A DNA stretch of 64,000 nucleotides from Candidatus Manganitrophus sp. (GTDB taxonomy: Bacteria > Nitrospirota > Nitrospiria > SBBL01 > Manganitrophaceae), in contig CP114561.1 of the NCBI GenBank assembly GCA_028865235.1, positions 1,136,001 through 1,200,000 of the forward strand, read 5' to 3'. Positions 35,322-45,640 of this stretch are shown here, one piece after another (position 1 is the stretch's first letter; every line of letters begins with the position of its first letter). The position numbers were made by a program, and so were the translations under genes. Below the pieces are notes generated by a model. The model was not told the DNA's origin and did no database searches. It was given only the letters and a program-made list of their open reading frames with translations.

Positions 35322-38300
35322 GCCGCCTCGCTTGGACGTTTCTGAATGCCTCGTTTGATCCTAAATTTGATACTAAAAAAAGAGAGGTGCGCTCCTCGAA
35401 AAACAAAAGAATCAACTCCTCTTCCTCTATGACGGCGTTTTTTTTCAGATTGACCTTGTGAAGACCGATCTTCAGCCGCTTCTTCCCGAGTTCGGGGAAC
35501 GTCTGCTCCACCTCGATGGTCCGAGCCGCTAAATGATCGGTAAGGCTCTCCTCCAGCGCCTTTTTTAAAGCGGGGATGTTCCATTGCCCTCCGCCGAGAT
35601 TGAAGAGAAGCTGGCCGTCGCTCTCTTCTCTTCGAATCCGAAACATCTTGTAGAACGCCTCGTTGGCCGACAAGAGCCGCAATCGTTTGGTCAGAATGAC
35701 CAACGGCTGGTCCATTGCTTCGATCAGGCCGTTGGTATAATCGAGGAGCGCTTTCTGAGCCACTTTCGACCGCTTGAGCTCGGTGATGTTCAAGAAGGTA
35801 ATAATCACCCCGTCGATCCGATTCTCCATCGTCCGGTAGGGAAGGATCTTCATCAAATACCACTCCCCCTCCCGCGATTGAAGCTCCGTCTGCTTGAAGA
35901 CGAGCGTCCGGAGCACCTGCTCGATATCGGCGGTAAAATTTTCGCAAACGAGGTTGGCGGTGATATGACTGATCGGCCGGCCGATGTCGGAGGGAATGAG
36001 ATGAACGACCTTGGCGACCGCGGGAGTAAACCGTTTGATGCGAAGGGCGCTGTCGAGAAAGATCGTTCCGATATCGGTGCTGCTGAGAAGGTTCATCATG
36101 TCGTTATTCGCCTGGGAGAGCTCGTCGATTTTGTTTTGGAGCTCGGAATTCACCGTGACCAACTCTTCATTGATCGACTGCAGCTCTTCTTTGGAGGTCT
36201 CCATTTCCTCATTGGTCGACTGCAGCTCCTCATTCGTCGATTGCATCTCCTCGTTGGTCGACTTGAGCTCTTCATTGGAGGTCTCCAGCTCTTCGATCGT
36301 CGTCTGCAGCGTCTCCTTGGTGATGTTCAACTCCTGCTCCAAATCGAGCGTCCGCTGATCGACCTGCGCGGCGCTCTTCTCTTTTCCAGAGCCGTCCGAA
36401 CCGGATGGAACGACCTCTTCGAAGATCACCATCGCCAAGCCCTCCATCGCTTTCTGCTGGAACGGCTGGACCGTCAGGCGGATCGTCCGAGCCTTGCCGT
36501 TGGCTTCAACGTGGATGTCGGAGCGGACCACCTTTTCCCGCTTCGTGAAGGCCCTGTGCACGGCGCCGCGCAGCTCGATTCGAAGCCCCTCGCGCACCAT
36601 CTTCAAAATATTGAAAGAGGCCTCCCCCGTCGGATGCTCCAGATAGGGCCCGGTCCGGCCCCGAAAGTGGACGATCTCGTACTTTTCGTTGACGATGACG
36701 GAGGAAGGGGCGTACTCGTCGAGCAAAACCTTCTCCGCCAGGCGAACGACGTCGGATTCGGCCGCGGAGCGCGTCTCCTTTTTCAGGGGACCCGCCGTCT
36801 CCTTCGTCACGGGGATCGCCGGAAATTCGACGGCGACCTTTGTAACGCTCTTTCGACGAAAGAGCTTCCACTTTTATCGAGCATGGAAAAGAGATTCGCC
36901 TGCTCTCCGATCGTCTCGGAGGGGCCGAGCATCAGATAACCGTCCGGATTCAAGGTGTAGTGAAAGAGGGGAAGGACTTTCTTCTGCAAGACCCCGCTCA
37001 GATAGATAAGAAGGTTTCTGCAAACAACGAGATCGAGCTTCGAAAAGGGAGGGTCTTTGATCAGGTCCTGTTTGGCGAAGATGACCATTTCGCGGGTCTG
37101 CTTCTTGACCCGGTAACTGCTTCCCTCTTTGTCGAAGAAACGGCGCAGCCGCTGCGGGGGGACATCGACGGCAATCGACTCCGGATAAAGTCCCGCCCGC
37201 GCGAATTCGAGCGCCTCTTCGTCGATGTCGGTCGCGAAGATCTGGACCTTATAAAAATGGCCAAGCCGCTCCATCTCTTCGCTCACCAGCATGGCGATCG
37301 AATAGGCCTCCTCTCCGGTCGAGCAGCCGGCGTCCCAGATCCGGATCGGACGCTCGGCCTCCCTCCCCTCACAAAGATGAGGGATCACTTTTGTTTGGAG
37401 CGCCGTAAACGCCTCGATGTCCCTGAAAAAGCTGGTCACCCCGATGAGAAGCTCCTTGAAAAGGGCCTCCACCTCGGCCTTATTCTGCTGGAGATAACGG
37501 AGGTAATCGCCGACCTGCCTGAATTGGTGCAGGGCCATCCGCCGTTCGATCCGCCGGCAGATCGTGTTTCGTTTGTAGAGGGAAAAGTCGTGCCCGGTCT
37601 GGGAACGGAGGATCATGAAGATCTTCTCCAGCCGATCGACAAAGGTCGGCTCGACCGCTTCCGGAGGGGGGCCGACTTCGCGGTGTAGGGGTGCCGGATG
37701 TACCGGATCACCTCCTTCGGCATCTCTTCCACCGGCAGGACATAATCGACGCTCCCGCTGGCGACGGCGCTTCGGAGCATGCCGCCGAACTTGGCCGAAC
37801 CCTCTTCCTGAACCATCGTCATTCCGCCGGCGGCCTTGACCGCCTTCAGACCGAGCGTCCCGTCGGTTCCCCCTCCGGAAAGGAGGATCGAAACCGACCG
37901 ATGTCCTCGGTCCTCCGCCAGGGAGCGAAGGAAAGAATCGATCGGAAAACGGACCCCCTGATTGGGGTCGGGGTCGCTGAGATGAAGCATTCCATGAAAG
38001 AGGGTGAGGTATTTCCCAGGCGGGTTCACATAGACGGTATTCGGCGCAACCTGCATCCGATTTTCTGCCATCCGGACCGGCATCTCGGTGTGGCGGCCGA
38101 GCAATTCAGCCATGATGCTCTTGTGGTGGGGGTCCATGTGCTGGACGACGACGAAGGCCACCCCGCTGTCGGCGGAGATCCGATCGAAAAAGGTCTCGAT
38201 CGGCTCCAGCCCCCCCGCCGAGGCGCCGATCCCGACGACGGGCAACTCATTCCCGGAGAAGGGGGCTCCGGCGGCGCCGCCTTGCGCGCCGATGCGCGCG

Positions 38301-38425
38301 GGGTCGGTGCCTTCCGGGAGGTTTTCTTTTTCGTTTTCTCTTTTTTCATTCTGATCGGGACGCGCCGATCCGCCGCGACGACCGGGTCGCGGCGAGTCGA
38401 AATTGGTTCCCTTGGAGATTAACAT
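35282..38425 (-). CDS. CheB-CheR-PAS fusion sensor/methyltransferase (frameshifts)
   Basis: Start ATG 38425 (MLISKGTNFDSPRPGRRGGS). CheB methylesterase part: VVGIGASAGGLEPIETFF, VQHMDPHHKSIMAELLGRHT, LLSGGGTDGTLGLKAVK. After a missing C at 37664-37671, CheR part: RRIERRMALHQF, TSFFRDIEAF, WDAGCSTGEEAYSIAMLV, LDLVVCRNLLIYL, MLGPSETIG. After a missing A at 36872-36875: coiled helix TNEELQSTNEEMETSKEELQ, two PAS units. As read the frame runs on to 35083, overlapping the next kinase by 240 bases; if the T7 run near 35373-35379 also lacks one base, the gene ends at 35282. Role: sensory signalling that methylates or demethylates receptors. No receptor or CheA is in this window. Confidence 0.85.
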
Positions 38426-38677
38426 ATATCGTTGGGAGATTCTACTTTGAATCGAGAGAAAGAGAGGACGATTAAAAGGTCTGTTTAGAGATTCCGTGAC
38501 GCACCCACTTTTATTTCTTTCCTTCTTATCCCGTTTTCGAATCTGGTGGGTCTCGTCGGAGGAGAGCAACCAATCTCCACCCTTTCACCATACTGATAGT
38601 CTATTGTGACACGCTCGGAATTATTAGATCAATACGGTCGCCTGTCCTCGATGAAAGGTGTTCCAGCGATGCTTGTG

Positions 38678-40707
38678 TCATTTTATGTCGTTGGGGGGCG
38701 CTTCAGGGATGAAGACGGTGAAGACCGTTCCCTCGCCGGGGGTGCTGGCGACTTCGATCCGGCCGCTCAGAAGATCGACCATTTTCTTGACGATTGCGAG
38801 CCCCAGCCCGCTCCCCCCCGTGTAATTTCCTTTGGCTTCCCGCGCCACCCCTCTCTGCTCGTACTCCTCGAAAATTCTCCCGAGATATTCCTCCGAAATC
38901 CCCATCCCGGTGTCGGAGACCTCCAACCGGATTCCCTCTTGCGCGAGGCGCATCAGCCTTAGCCGGATCTCCCCCCCGATCGGTGAATTTCACCGCATTG
39001 GAGATCAGGTTCATCAGAATGCTCCTCACCTGCATCGGGTCGGTCAAAAAACGCTCCGGGAAGTCGGGATCGATCTCCTTCCGGAACCGGAAGTCCCTTC
39101 TCCTGCAGCAGCGGCTCGAAGTTGAGGAGCACTTTGTCGACCAGCTCCTTGAGATCGGCCTCCACCGCCTGGAGCCCGATCTTCCCCGTCTCCAGCTTCG
39201 CTAAATCCAAAATGTTGTTGATAAGATGGATGAGCTCTCGGGCATTGTTATTGATCCGGCCGACGGCCGCCGCCTGCTCGGGGGCAAGGGCCCCGTAGTT
39301 GCCGTTTCGAAGCAGCTGCGCAAAGCCGACGATGCTGTTGACCGGGGTCTTCAGCTCGTGCGACATATATGAGAAGAAGCGATTGCGCGCGCGGCTCGCC
39401 TCCTCAATCCGTAAATTTTTCTCCCCGATCGCCTCCTCCGCCTCCTTCCGGTCGGTGATATCGCGGTAATTGACGACGATGGCATGGACCCCCGGCTCCC
39501 GAAGCAGATTGCTCCCGATTCCCTCCACCCAGCGCCAAACGCCGCTCTTGTGCCGAAAACGGAGCTCGGCCATCGCCTCTCCCTCCGACCGCTTGGCGAG
39601 ATCCGAGAAAAGATGTTTCATCCTTCCCCGATCTTCGGGGTGGATCAGCTCGAGCGCCGTTTTTCCGATCAGCTTTTCCGGGACGTAGCCGAAGATTCTC
39701 AAAGTGGAGGGGCTCGCATAGAAAATTTTCCCGCTCGCATCCAACAGGGCAATGGCATCGGAGCTGTTCTCAATCAACGCGCGGAACCGCCGCTCGCTCT
39801 GCCGCAAGGCCGCCTGGGCCCGATTGCGCTCGGTGACGTTGTTCGCAATCACCAGTTGGGCATTCCTTCCGGAGAAAAAGATCCGCTGCCCCGTGACCTC
39901 CACATCGATGACGGTGCCGTCCTTTTTTCGATGCTGCCACACCCCCGCGCGAACGGGCCTCCCGGACGATTTCGCAAGCCCCTCCGTCAGGAGGGAGACC
40001 TCTTCCGCCGGGCGGATGTCTTGAATGGTCATGGAGAGAAACTCCTCCCGGCTGTAGCCGTAATGATCGATCGCCGCCTCGTTCACCGCCAAAAAGGCAA
40101 ACGACTCGGTATCGACGACCCACATCGGGTGGGGATTGCTCTCGAACAGCAGGCGATATCTTTCCTCCGAATCCCGCAGCGCCTCCTCCGCTTGAACGCG
40201 GTCGCTGATATCGATCAGCATCGATCGAGAGACCCACCCCTGCTCGCGGTCCTTGACGACCACACTCTCAATCCGGGCCGCAAAAAGCATCCCGCGGCCC
40301 GGACGCAGCCGCACCTCGCATCTCTCCGGATGCCCTTCTTGGAACAATCGCTTCAGATAAGTGGTAAAGGACGATCGACTCTCCTTATCGAGATGAACTG
40401 AGAAGGAGGTCTTCACCAGACCGGCGCGCTCGGCACCCAACAGTTTGGCCCCTTTCAAATTCACATCCAAGATGAGGCCGCTCCGGCTGAAGGTGAAGTA
40501 ACCGACCGGAGCGAAATCGTACAGGGAGGAAAAGCGGTCGCAGGAGAGCTCCAGATGGGACTGCGCCTGCCGGAGTTCTTCATTCTGGGCCTCCAACTCG
40601 CGCTGATAAATCTCCAGTTCGCGAACGAGTTTCTCAATTCCGACCACGCGCGGCTTGTTCCTTCCCTTCGCTCCCCTTCCCTGGCTTATTTTCCCTGATT
40701 CTTGCAT
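38678..40707 (-). CDS. multi-PAS sensor histidine kinase (two frameshifts)
   Basis: About 675 residues. Three PAS units ([60 protein letters not shown]) and His[21 protein letters not shown], then HATPase parts [49 protein letters not shown]. Frame breaks at a G run (38975-38981, one base missing) and near 39083 (one extra or two missing). Closely related to the kinase at 33332-35321 (same coiled N-terminus, PAS and His box), a local duplication. No membrane helix. Stand-alone kinase without an adjacent regulator. Confidence 0.85.
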
Positions 40708-41060
40708 CGATCCGCCCGCTTATGTTCCGGTAAAAGCCAGGATCATCATAGTCCCCTCTCCGCCCCCTTTCCGTAAGGGGGATGACGGTTCTACGCGCTT
40801 ATTGATCAAGGACGACGATCCACAAAAAATATCAAGATAAATTATGGGAGTACACTTAGGCAGTTGACGCTCCCCGCAGCAAGCTGCGAGAAATGCGACG
40901 CGGGTGCATGTTCACAAGATATCGCGTCTCTTTCGGAGAGTTCAAGGCAAATTTTTCACGACCGGGCTCAGGACGTCCGCCCGCTTTTCAACCGAAAGAT
41001 TCCTTGTCGGAATGACGTCAAAGTTGACAACGCGGTTTTGCAGGTGTTAAAGTCGGGCCG
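40708..41060. other. 353-base region without a convincing gene
   Basis: Between the divergent kinase and dsrE-like genes. It contains a short reading frame in both directions but none with ribosome binding site or recognisable residues. The right end holds the promoter-like sequence at 41024-41052. No tRNA or other RNA was recognised. Confidence 0.5.
41024..41052 (+). promoter_or_regulatory. promoter-like sequence of dsrE-dsrF-dsrH
   Basis: TTGACA (41024-41029), 17 bases, TTAAAG (41047-41052), ATG at 41061 only 8 bases later, without a Shine-Dalgarno. The -10 matches in 3 of 6 positions. Confidence 0.5.
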
Positions 41061-41372
41061 ATGGAAAAAAAGAAGTTGGGCATTCTCTTATCAACCCCCC
41101 CGGAAGACAAAAACCTGACCACCGTCGCCTCTCTCGCAAACGAGGCCCTTCGTCAGGGGGTCGACACCTATCTCTACCTGATCGACGAGGGGGTGCGGAA
41201 TGTAGACCGTCCCGAGATGGAGCGGCTGAAGCAGAATGGGGTGAAACTCTTTCTCTGCGCCTACGGCGCGCAGCGCCGCGGCATTCCGACGAGCGACAAG
41301 GCGGTCTTCTGCGGGCTGGTCGTTCTCTCCGATCTGGTGAAAGGATGTGACCGTTTCGTCACATTTAATTGA
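41061..41372 (+). CDS. DsrE/TusD-like sulfur relay protein
   Basis: 103 residues, DsrE fold: GILLSTPPEDKNLTTVASLA, EALRQGVDTYLYLIDEGVRN, and LFLCAYGAQRRGIP with the candidate persulfide Cys. Of the three DsrE/F/H-like proteins this one alone carries a Cys at the active position, as in TusD. In E. coli TusBCD passes sulfur from TusA towards tRNA 2-thiouridine. Overlaps the next gene's region by a few bases; stop 41370-41372. Confidence 0.85.
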   Translation: MEKKKLGILLSTPPEDKNLTTVASLANEALRQGVDTYLYLIDEGVRNVDRPEMERLKQNGVKLFLCAYGAQRRGIPTSDKAVFCGLVVLSDLVKGCDRFVTFN

Positions 41373-41376
41373 CCGA

Positions 41377-41724
41377 ATGACACGAAGCGTCGTCGTCCTG
41401 ATTCGAAGCGATCCTGAGACAAGTCACCGCGCCGTCGAAGGGGTCCGGATCGCCCTCGGTCTCGCCTCCGGAGATCATGCGGTGGAGGTGATCCTCACCG
41501 GCCGCGCGCCGCTTCTCTTGACGCCCGATACCAACGGGCTGATCGACGGCGAGATGGCGGAGAAATTCCTCTCCACCCTCCAGGAATTCATCCCCACCTT
41601 TTATATCGATCAGGAAAGCGCCAAAGAAGTCGATCTCTCCGAGAGCGATTACAAGACGGTCCCCCTCTCAAAAAAAGAGATCGCCGAAAAAATTGCGGCC
41701 GCCCAACGCTTCGCCCTTTTTTAG
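41377..41724 (+). CDS. DsrF/TusC-like sulfur relay protein
   Basis: 115 residues from ATG 41377 (MTRSVVVLIRSDPETSHRAV). DsrE-like fold, VEGVRIALGLASGDHAVEVI, LLTPDTNGLIDGEMAEKFL and a charged end. It has no Cys, in agreement with TusC. Third member of the triad starts 9 bases after its stop. An earlier in-frame ATG (41347) overlaps dsrE and is less likely. Confidence 0.82.
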   Translation: MTRSVVVLIRSDPETSHRAVEGVRIALGLASGDHAVEVILTGRAPLLLTPDTNGLIDGEMAEKFLSTLQEFIPTFYIDQESAKEVDLSESDYKTVPLSKKEIAEKIAAAQRFALF

Positions 41725-41733
41725 AAAGCGCCG

Positions 41734-41991
41734 ATGAAACGGATTTTGCACATTTTAAAGCGGAAGGATGATCCGGCCCCCCTGGAAATCATCCGGAGGC
41801 AGTCCGAATCGAACGAGCTGGTCATTATCCTGATCCAGGATGCGGTCGGTCTAGAATTAAAAGGAGTGAAGGGGAAGGTCTTCACGTTAGCGGACGATCT
41901 GAAAGGGGGGGAGACGCCGGCCCATCCTCCGATCGGCTATAAAGAAATGCTAGGATATATCCTCGATTCGGAGAGCATCGTAACATGGTAA
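41734..41991 (+). CDS. DsrH/TusB-like sulfur relay protein
   Basis: 85 residues, MKRILHILKRKDDPAPLEII, VIILIQDAVGLELKGVKGKV, TLADDLKGG, IGYKEMLGYILDSESIVTW. Small DsrH fold with no cysteine. Completes a DsrEFH/TusDCB hexamer set. It converges with iscX of the isc operon (17 bases apart). Confidence 0.82.
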   Translation: MKRILHILKRKDDPAPLEIIRRQSESNELVIILIQDAVGLELKGVKGKVFTLADDLKGGETPAHPPIGYKEMLGYILDSESIVTW

Positions 41992-42008
41992 GTCTACCGA
42001 TCCGGCCG

Positions 42009-42221
42009 TCAACCCTGGGCGTCTTGATATTCCTCATGCCAGGCCATCTGGATCGCCTCCAAGATCGCCTCGTTCGACTTCTTCGGGTCGTCTTCGAAGC
42101 CGGGAAGCTCGGTCACCATCTTGTGCAGATCGGTAAACCGGACCGTGAGGGGATCGAGATTCGGATGTTTCTCCAAGAGCAACAACGCAATTTCCTCGGA
42201 ATCGTGCCAGCCCATTTTCAT
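42009..42221 (-). CDS. iscX: Fe-S assembly protein IscX
   Basis: 70 residues from ATG 42221: WHDSEEIALLLLEKHPNLDP, LTVRFTDLHKMVTELPGFED, KSNEAILEAIQMAWHEEY. Full IscX/YfhJ signature (D-P-x-x-V-R-F-T-D-L-H). IscX binds IscS and may supply iron or act as a regulator of cluster assembly. It is the last gene of the isc operon. Confidence 0.92.
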   Translation of the reverse strand: MKMGWHDSEEIALLLLEKHPNLDPLTVRFTDLHKMVTELPGFEDDPKKSNEAILEAIQMAWHEEYQDAQG

Positions 42222-42256
42222 CGGATCTCCCTCCGTTAAGACAGACGCCCTTCGCG

Positions 42257-42592
42257 TCAGTGCTGCTCGGCCTTTCGGAACGTCTGCGTGTTCTTCGGAA
42301 TCTCGACCACGACATCTCCTTTGATCCGGGCCTGACACCCGAGCCGGGAGGTGAGCGTCAACCCCTCCGCGGTATCGAGACGGTCTTCTTCGTCTTCATC
42401 CATTTCGGAGAGATGTTTCTCCGTTCCTTCCCGAACGATCACATGACAGGTGGTGCAGGCGCAGTTTCCCCCGCAGTTGTGCTCCAGGTCGATATGATTG
42501 TCGAGCGCCACGTCGAGGATCGACTGCCCCTCCTTCGCCTCGACGGTCACGTCCTGTCCCACATCTCCTAATTTAAAAGTCACTTTCGGCAT
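42257..42592 (-). CDS. fdx: ISC-type [2Fe-2S] ferredoxin
   Basis: 111 residues. Cluster ligands in EHNCGGNCACTTCHVIV (C-x5-C-x2-C as in E. coli Fdx) and the fourth in RLGCQARIKGDVVVEIP. It supplies electrons in Fe-S assembly. A GHTCCACG-type His is not present. Ten bases separate it from hscA, and the reading frame is clean. Confidence 0.95.
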   Translation of the reverse strand: MPKVTFKLGDVGQDVTVEAKEGQSILDVALDNHIDLEHNCGGNCACTTCHVIVREGTEKHLSEMDEDEEDRLDTAEGLTLTSRLGCQARIKGDVVVEIPKNTQTFRKAEQH

Positions 42593-42601
42593 GGTCTCTT
42601 T

Positions 42602-44437
42602 CTATAAATCAGAGAGCTTCTTTTCCTGAAGCGTCTCTTTTAATGTTTGATTCATCAATGTTTCGGCAAGATTTTTGGTTGATTGATCGAGCCGGTCGAG
42701 CGCTTCGCGCACACGATGGTGATCGTTTCCGTTCATCGCCTCTTTCAAACCGGCCATGCTTTTTTCGATCTCCGCTTTTTCGGAGGGGTCGATTAACGCC
42801 GCCCCTTGGGAGAGGGCCTTCTCGGTATGACGCAGCACTGACTCCGCCTCGTTTCGCGCTTCGATGAACATCCGTTCGTTGAGATCCGCACGGGCATGCT
42901 CGATCGAATCGGAGATCATCTTTTCGACTTCTCCATCGGTCAATCCATAAGTCGGCTTCACCTCGATCGACTGCGCCTTCCCGCTCCTTAACTCCTTGGC
43001 GGTCACATTGAGGATGCCGTTGGCATCGATCATGAAGGTCACTTCAATCCTCGGGATGCCGGCCGGCATCGGATCGATCTCGGTCAGATTGAATTTCGCA
43101 AGGCTCCGGCAGTCTTTCACCAGCTCCCGCTCTCCCTGGACGACATGAATCGAGACCGACTTCTGCCCGTCCACAAAAGTCGTGAACGACTCCTTCGCGC
43201 TTGTCGGAATCGTCGTATTACGCGGAATCAAACGGCTGACGACCCCTCCCATCGTCTCGATTCCGAGCGAGAGCGGCGTCACATCGAGAAGGAGCATGTT
43301 GGTGATTCCACCCGCCAGGATGTCGGCCTGGACCGCTGCGCCGAGCGCCACCACCTCATCGGGATTCAATTCGCTGTGAGGGGTCTTCTTGAAGAGATCG
43401 GCGACCTTTTTTCGCACCAGCGGAATCCGGGTCGATCCGCCGACCAGGATCACCTCGTCGACCTGTTCCGGTTTGAGATGGGCATCGGCCAGCGCCTGGC
43501 GACACGGTCCGAGTGTCTTCTCGACGAATTCGGTGATCAGCGCATCGAACTCGGTTCGTGAAATCGTCCGGCGATAGTCGATTTTCTTGTCTGGAAAGGT
43601 CAGGACGATCTCCGCCTTCTCTTCAAACGAGAGCCGGCACTTGACCCTCTCCGACGCCAACCGGATCTCCTGAAGAACATCGGGCGAGTTGGAAAGATCG
43701 GCTCCGCTCTGAGCCGTGATCTCGCGAGCGATCAGGAGCATCAGCTGTCGATCAACATCATCGCCGCCGAGATGTGTATCACCGTTGGTCGAAAGAACCT
43801 CGAAGATGCCGTTTTTGATCTTCAGGATAGAAACGTCGAACGTTCCCCCGCCGAGATCGTAGACGACGATCGTTCCTTCTTTCTTCTTCTGGAGTCCATA
43901 AGCGAGCGATGCAGCGGTCGGCTCATTGACGATTCGAAGGACTTCAAGCCCAGCGATCTTCCCGGCGTCTTTGGTTGCCTGCCGCTGGCTGTCGTTGAAA
44001 TAGGCCGGAACGGTAATGACCGCCTGGCGGACCGGCTCTTTGAAAAAGGCTTCCGCCCGCTGCTTCAGCTCTCTCAAAATAAAAGCGGAGATCTCCGGAG
44101 GGGTATAGAGCTTCCCGGCGACCGAGATTCGAACCACCTCCTGCTGCCCCCCGGTCAGGCCGTAGGGAACGAAGGATCGATCGTCGGCGACATCTTCCAT
44201 TCCCTTTCCCATGAAACGCTTGATCGAATAAATCGTTCGATCCGGGTGGGTGATCAGATGTTTCTTCGCCTCTTCTCCGACGATCACGCCGTCGGGCCGG
44301 CCTTCCCATCCGAAGGAGACGACGGAGGGGAGAATGACCCTCTCTTGCGCGTCCGCGATGACCCGGGGGGTTCCTTTGTCCATGTAGGCGACCAGGCTGT
44401 TCGTAGTCCCCAGATCGATTCCCACCACTCTCGGCAT
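42602..44437 (-). CDS. hscA: Hsp70-type chaperone HscA
   Basis: 611 residues. Hsp70 ATPase signatures: [53 protein letters not shown]-terminal substrate domain with [20 protein letters not shown], and helical lid. HscA with HscB transfers clusters from IscU, recognising its LPPVK motif, which is present in the IscU of this operon. No sequence breaks. Confidence 0.95.
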   Translation of the reverse strand: MPRVVGIDLGTTNSLVAYMDKGTPRVIADAQERVILPSVVSFGWEGRPDGVIVGEEAKKHLITHPDRTIYSIKRFMGKGMEDVADDRSFVPYGLTGGQQEVVRISVAGKLYTPPEISAFILRELKQRAEAFFKEPVRQAVITVPAYFNDSQRQATKDAGKIAGLEVLRIVNEPTAASLAYGLQKKKEGTIVVYDLGGGTFDVSILKIKNGIFEVLSTNGDTHLGGDDVDRQLMLLIAREITAQSGADLSNSPDVLQEIRLASERVKCRLSFEEKAEIVLTFPDKKIDYRRTISRTEFDALITEFVEKTLGPCRQALADAHLKPEQVDEVILVGGSTRIPLVRKKVADLFKKTPHSELNPDEVVALGAAVQADILAGGITNMLLLDVTPLSLGIETMGGVVSRLIPRNTTIPTSAKESFTTFVDGQKSVSIHVVQGERELVKDCRSLAKFNLTEIDPMPAGIPRIEVTFMIDANGILNVTAKELRSGKAQSIEVKPTYGLTDGEVEKMISDSIEHARADLNERMFIEARNEAESVLRHTEKALSQGAALIDPSEKAEIEKSMAGLKEAMNGNDHHRVREALDRLDQSTKNLAETLMNQTLKETLQEKKLSDL

Positions 44438-45145
44438 CTAACTTCCTTTCTCTAACGTTTCAATTCCGGTTTGAATGTCGTTTAATACTCGATCGAGATA
44501 AGCGCGGCGCGACACGATTTTCTTCATCCCTGAAAGAAGCCGCCGCTGTTCTTCCGTCCATTCCCTTTTCTCCGAAATCTCTTGGAGCCCGTCCCATTCG
44601 GTCGCAATCCGCTCGAGCGCCTGCTTCCCCTGATCCTGAATCTGCTCAAACCGGGCTTGCTCATTCGTAAGGGCATCGCGGAGTTGCCCCCTTCGGCTCG
44701 AATCACCAGAGCTTTCTTTCACACTCTCCAATAATTCCTGCAGTTCTAAAATCTCATCAAAAAGATCGGCCGGCGCCTCCGCTGAAACGCCGTTTCCGCC
44801 ATCGACCTGTTGGATCAAATACTCCGTTCTTTGAAGAGGATCTCTGAGCGTGCGGTAGGCCTTATTCACAAGGGCCGAATTCTCAAGGCTGATCGCCTGC
44901 TCCTCCGAAGATTTCTTTTGATAGAAATCGGGGTGGAATTTGCGGCTCAACGCATAAAACGTCGCTTCGAGCCGGGCAAGATCGACGTTCAAACGAGGCC
45001 CGATTCCAAACAGGGTAAAATAGTCGATCCCTTCTGGAAAAGGCTGCAAGGCGGCACATTCGGTGCAGACATCGAGCGACGCGATCGGAGCACCGCACTT
45101 CCAACAGGCTCTTTTTGTGATTTCCGATGTTCCAGAGAGCTTCAC
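44438..45145 (-). CDS. hscB: J-domain co-chaperone HscB with N-terminal tetracysteine
   Basis: 235 residues from GTG 45145. N-terminal CWKCGAPIASLDVCTECAAL, two CxxC pairs as in eukaryotic HSC20 and some bacteria but not in E. coli HscB. J domain: DYFTLFGIGPRLNVDLARLE, with HPDF (KFHPDFYQKKSSEEQ). C-terminal helical IscU-binding domain. It stimulates HscA at IscU. The start codon overlaps no gene and lies 137 bases after iscA, a gap with two hairpins. Confidence 0.92.
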   Translation of the reverse strand: MKLSGTSEITKRACWKCGAPIASLDVCTECAALQPFPEGIDYFTLFGIGPRLNVDLARLEATFYALSRKFHPDFYQKKSSEEQAISLENSALVNKAYRTLRDPLQRTEYLIQQVDGGNGVSAEAPADLFDEILELQELLESVKESSGDSSRRGQLRDALTNEQARFEQIQDQGKQALERIATEWDGLQEISEKREWTEEQRRLLSGMKKIVSRRAYLDRVLNDIQTGIETLEKGS

Positions 45146-45174
45146 TTTAAAATCCCAGGTCTATAAAATAGAAC

Positions 45175-45190
45175 GGCCCCTCACGGGGCC
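45175..45190. terminator. short GC hairpin between iscA and hscB
   Basis: GGCCCC-TCAC-GGGGCC. On the minus strand followed by GTTCTATTTT, a poor T tract. Together with 45217-45251 it may attenuate transcription or protect the iscRSUA message. Confidence 0.45.
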
Positions 45191-45216
45191 TTTCCCAGAT
45201 CCACAATCACCCTTTT

Positions 45217-45251
45217 CTCGGCTGCGGCCTCGCACAACTTAGGCCGCCGAG
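45217..45251. other. larger hairpin between iscA and hscB
   Basis: CTCGGC..GCGGCCT and AGGCCGCCGAG form a stem of about 12 pairs with one bulge around GCACAACTT-like loop. The iscA to hscB gap is 136 bases, by far the largest in the operon, and holds nothing else. Confidence 0.45.
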
Positions 45252-45281
45252 TGTCACTCTACCCCATTCCTCAGGTGAACA

Positions 45282-45632
45282 TCATGCAGAGAAAGACTCG
45301 CCGCATCCACAGCTGCGCTTCGCATTCGGATTGAGAAATTTGAAACCTCCCCCGACCAATTCTTTGCTGAAGTCGAGCGTCGTTCCGGCAAGGTAAATCG
45401 CACTTTTCTGATCGACAATCACCCGAAGGCCATCCACTTCGAAGGAAGTATCGTGGGGGGTCACCTCTGTTTCAAAATTCAAGTTATACGAGAGACCAGA
45501 ACAGCCGCCCCCTTGCACACCGACCCGCAAAGCGACCTGACCGAGGTTTTTTTTCTCAATAATCTCTTTGACCGCCGCCACCGCATTCGGCGTAAGCGCG
45601 ATCACCTGCTCCTGATTTGTTGTCGATTCCAT
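45282..45632 (-). CDS. iscA: A-type iron-sulfur carrier IscA
   Basis: 116 residues: GGGCSGLSYNLNFETE (first Cys) and SCGCGESFSA (C-x-C) at the end, the three-Cys set of A-type carriers. N-terminal AVKEIIEKKNLGQVALRVGV fits the HesB fold. Last gene of the first half of the isc operon. Nine bases from iscU. Confidence 0.94.
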   Translation of the reverse strand: MESTTNQEQVIALTPNAVAAVKEIIEKKNLGQVALRVGVQGGGCSGLSYNLNFETEVTPHDTSFEVDGLRVIVDQKSAIYLAGTTLDFSKELVGGGFKFLNPNAKRSCGCGESFSA

Positions 45633-45640
45633 CTTGCCTC

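Noticed and set aside
35584..36939. 451-residue plus-strand frame opposite the CheB-CheR-PAS gene
   Set aside because: Repetitive leucine/arginine pattern caused by the NEEL/NEEM repeat on the other strand.
43772..44455. Plus-strand frame opposite hscA
   Set aside because: Antisense shadow of an unambiguous Hsp70 gene.
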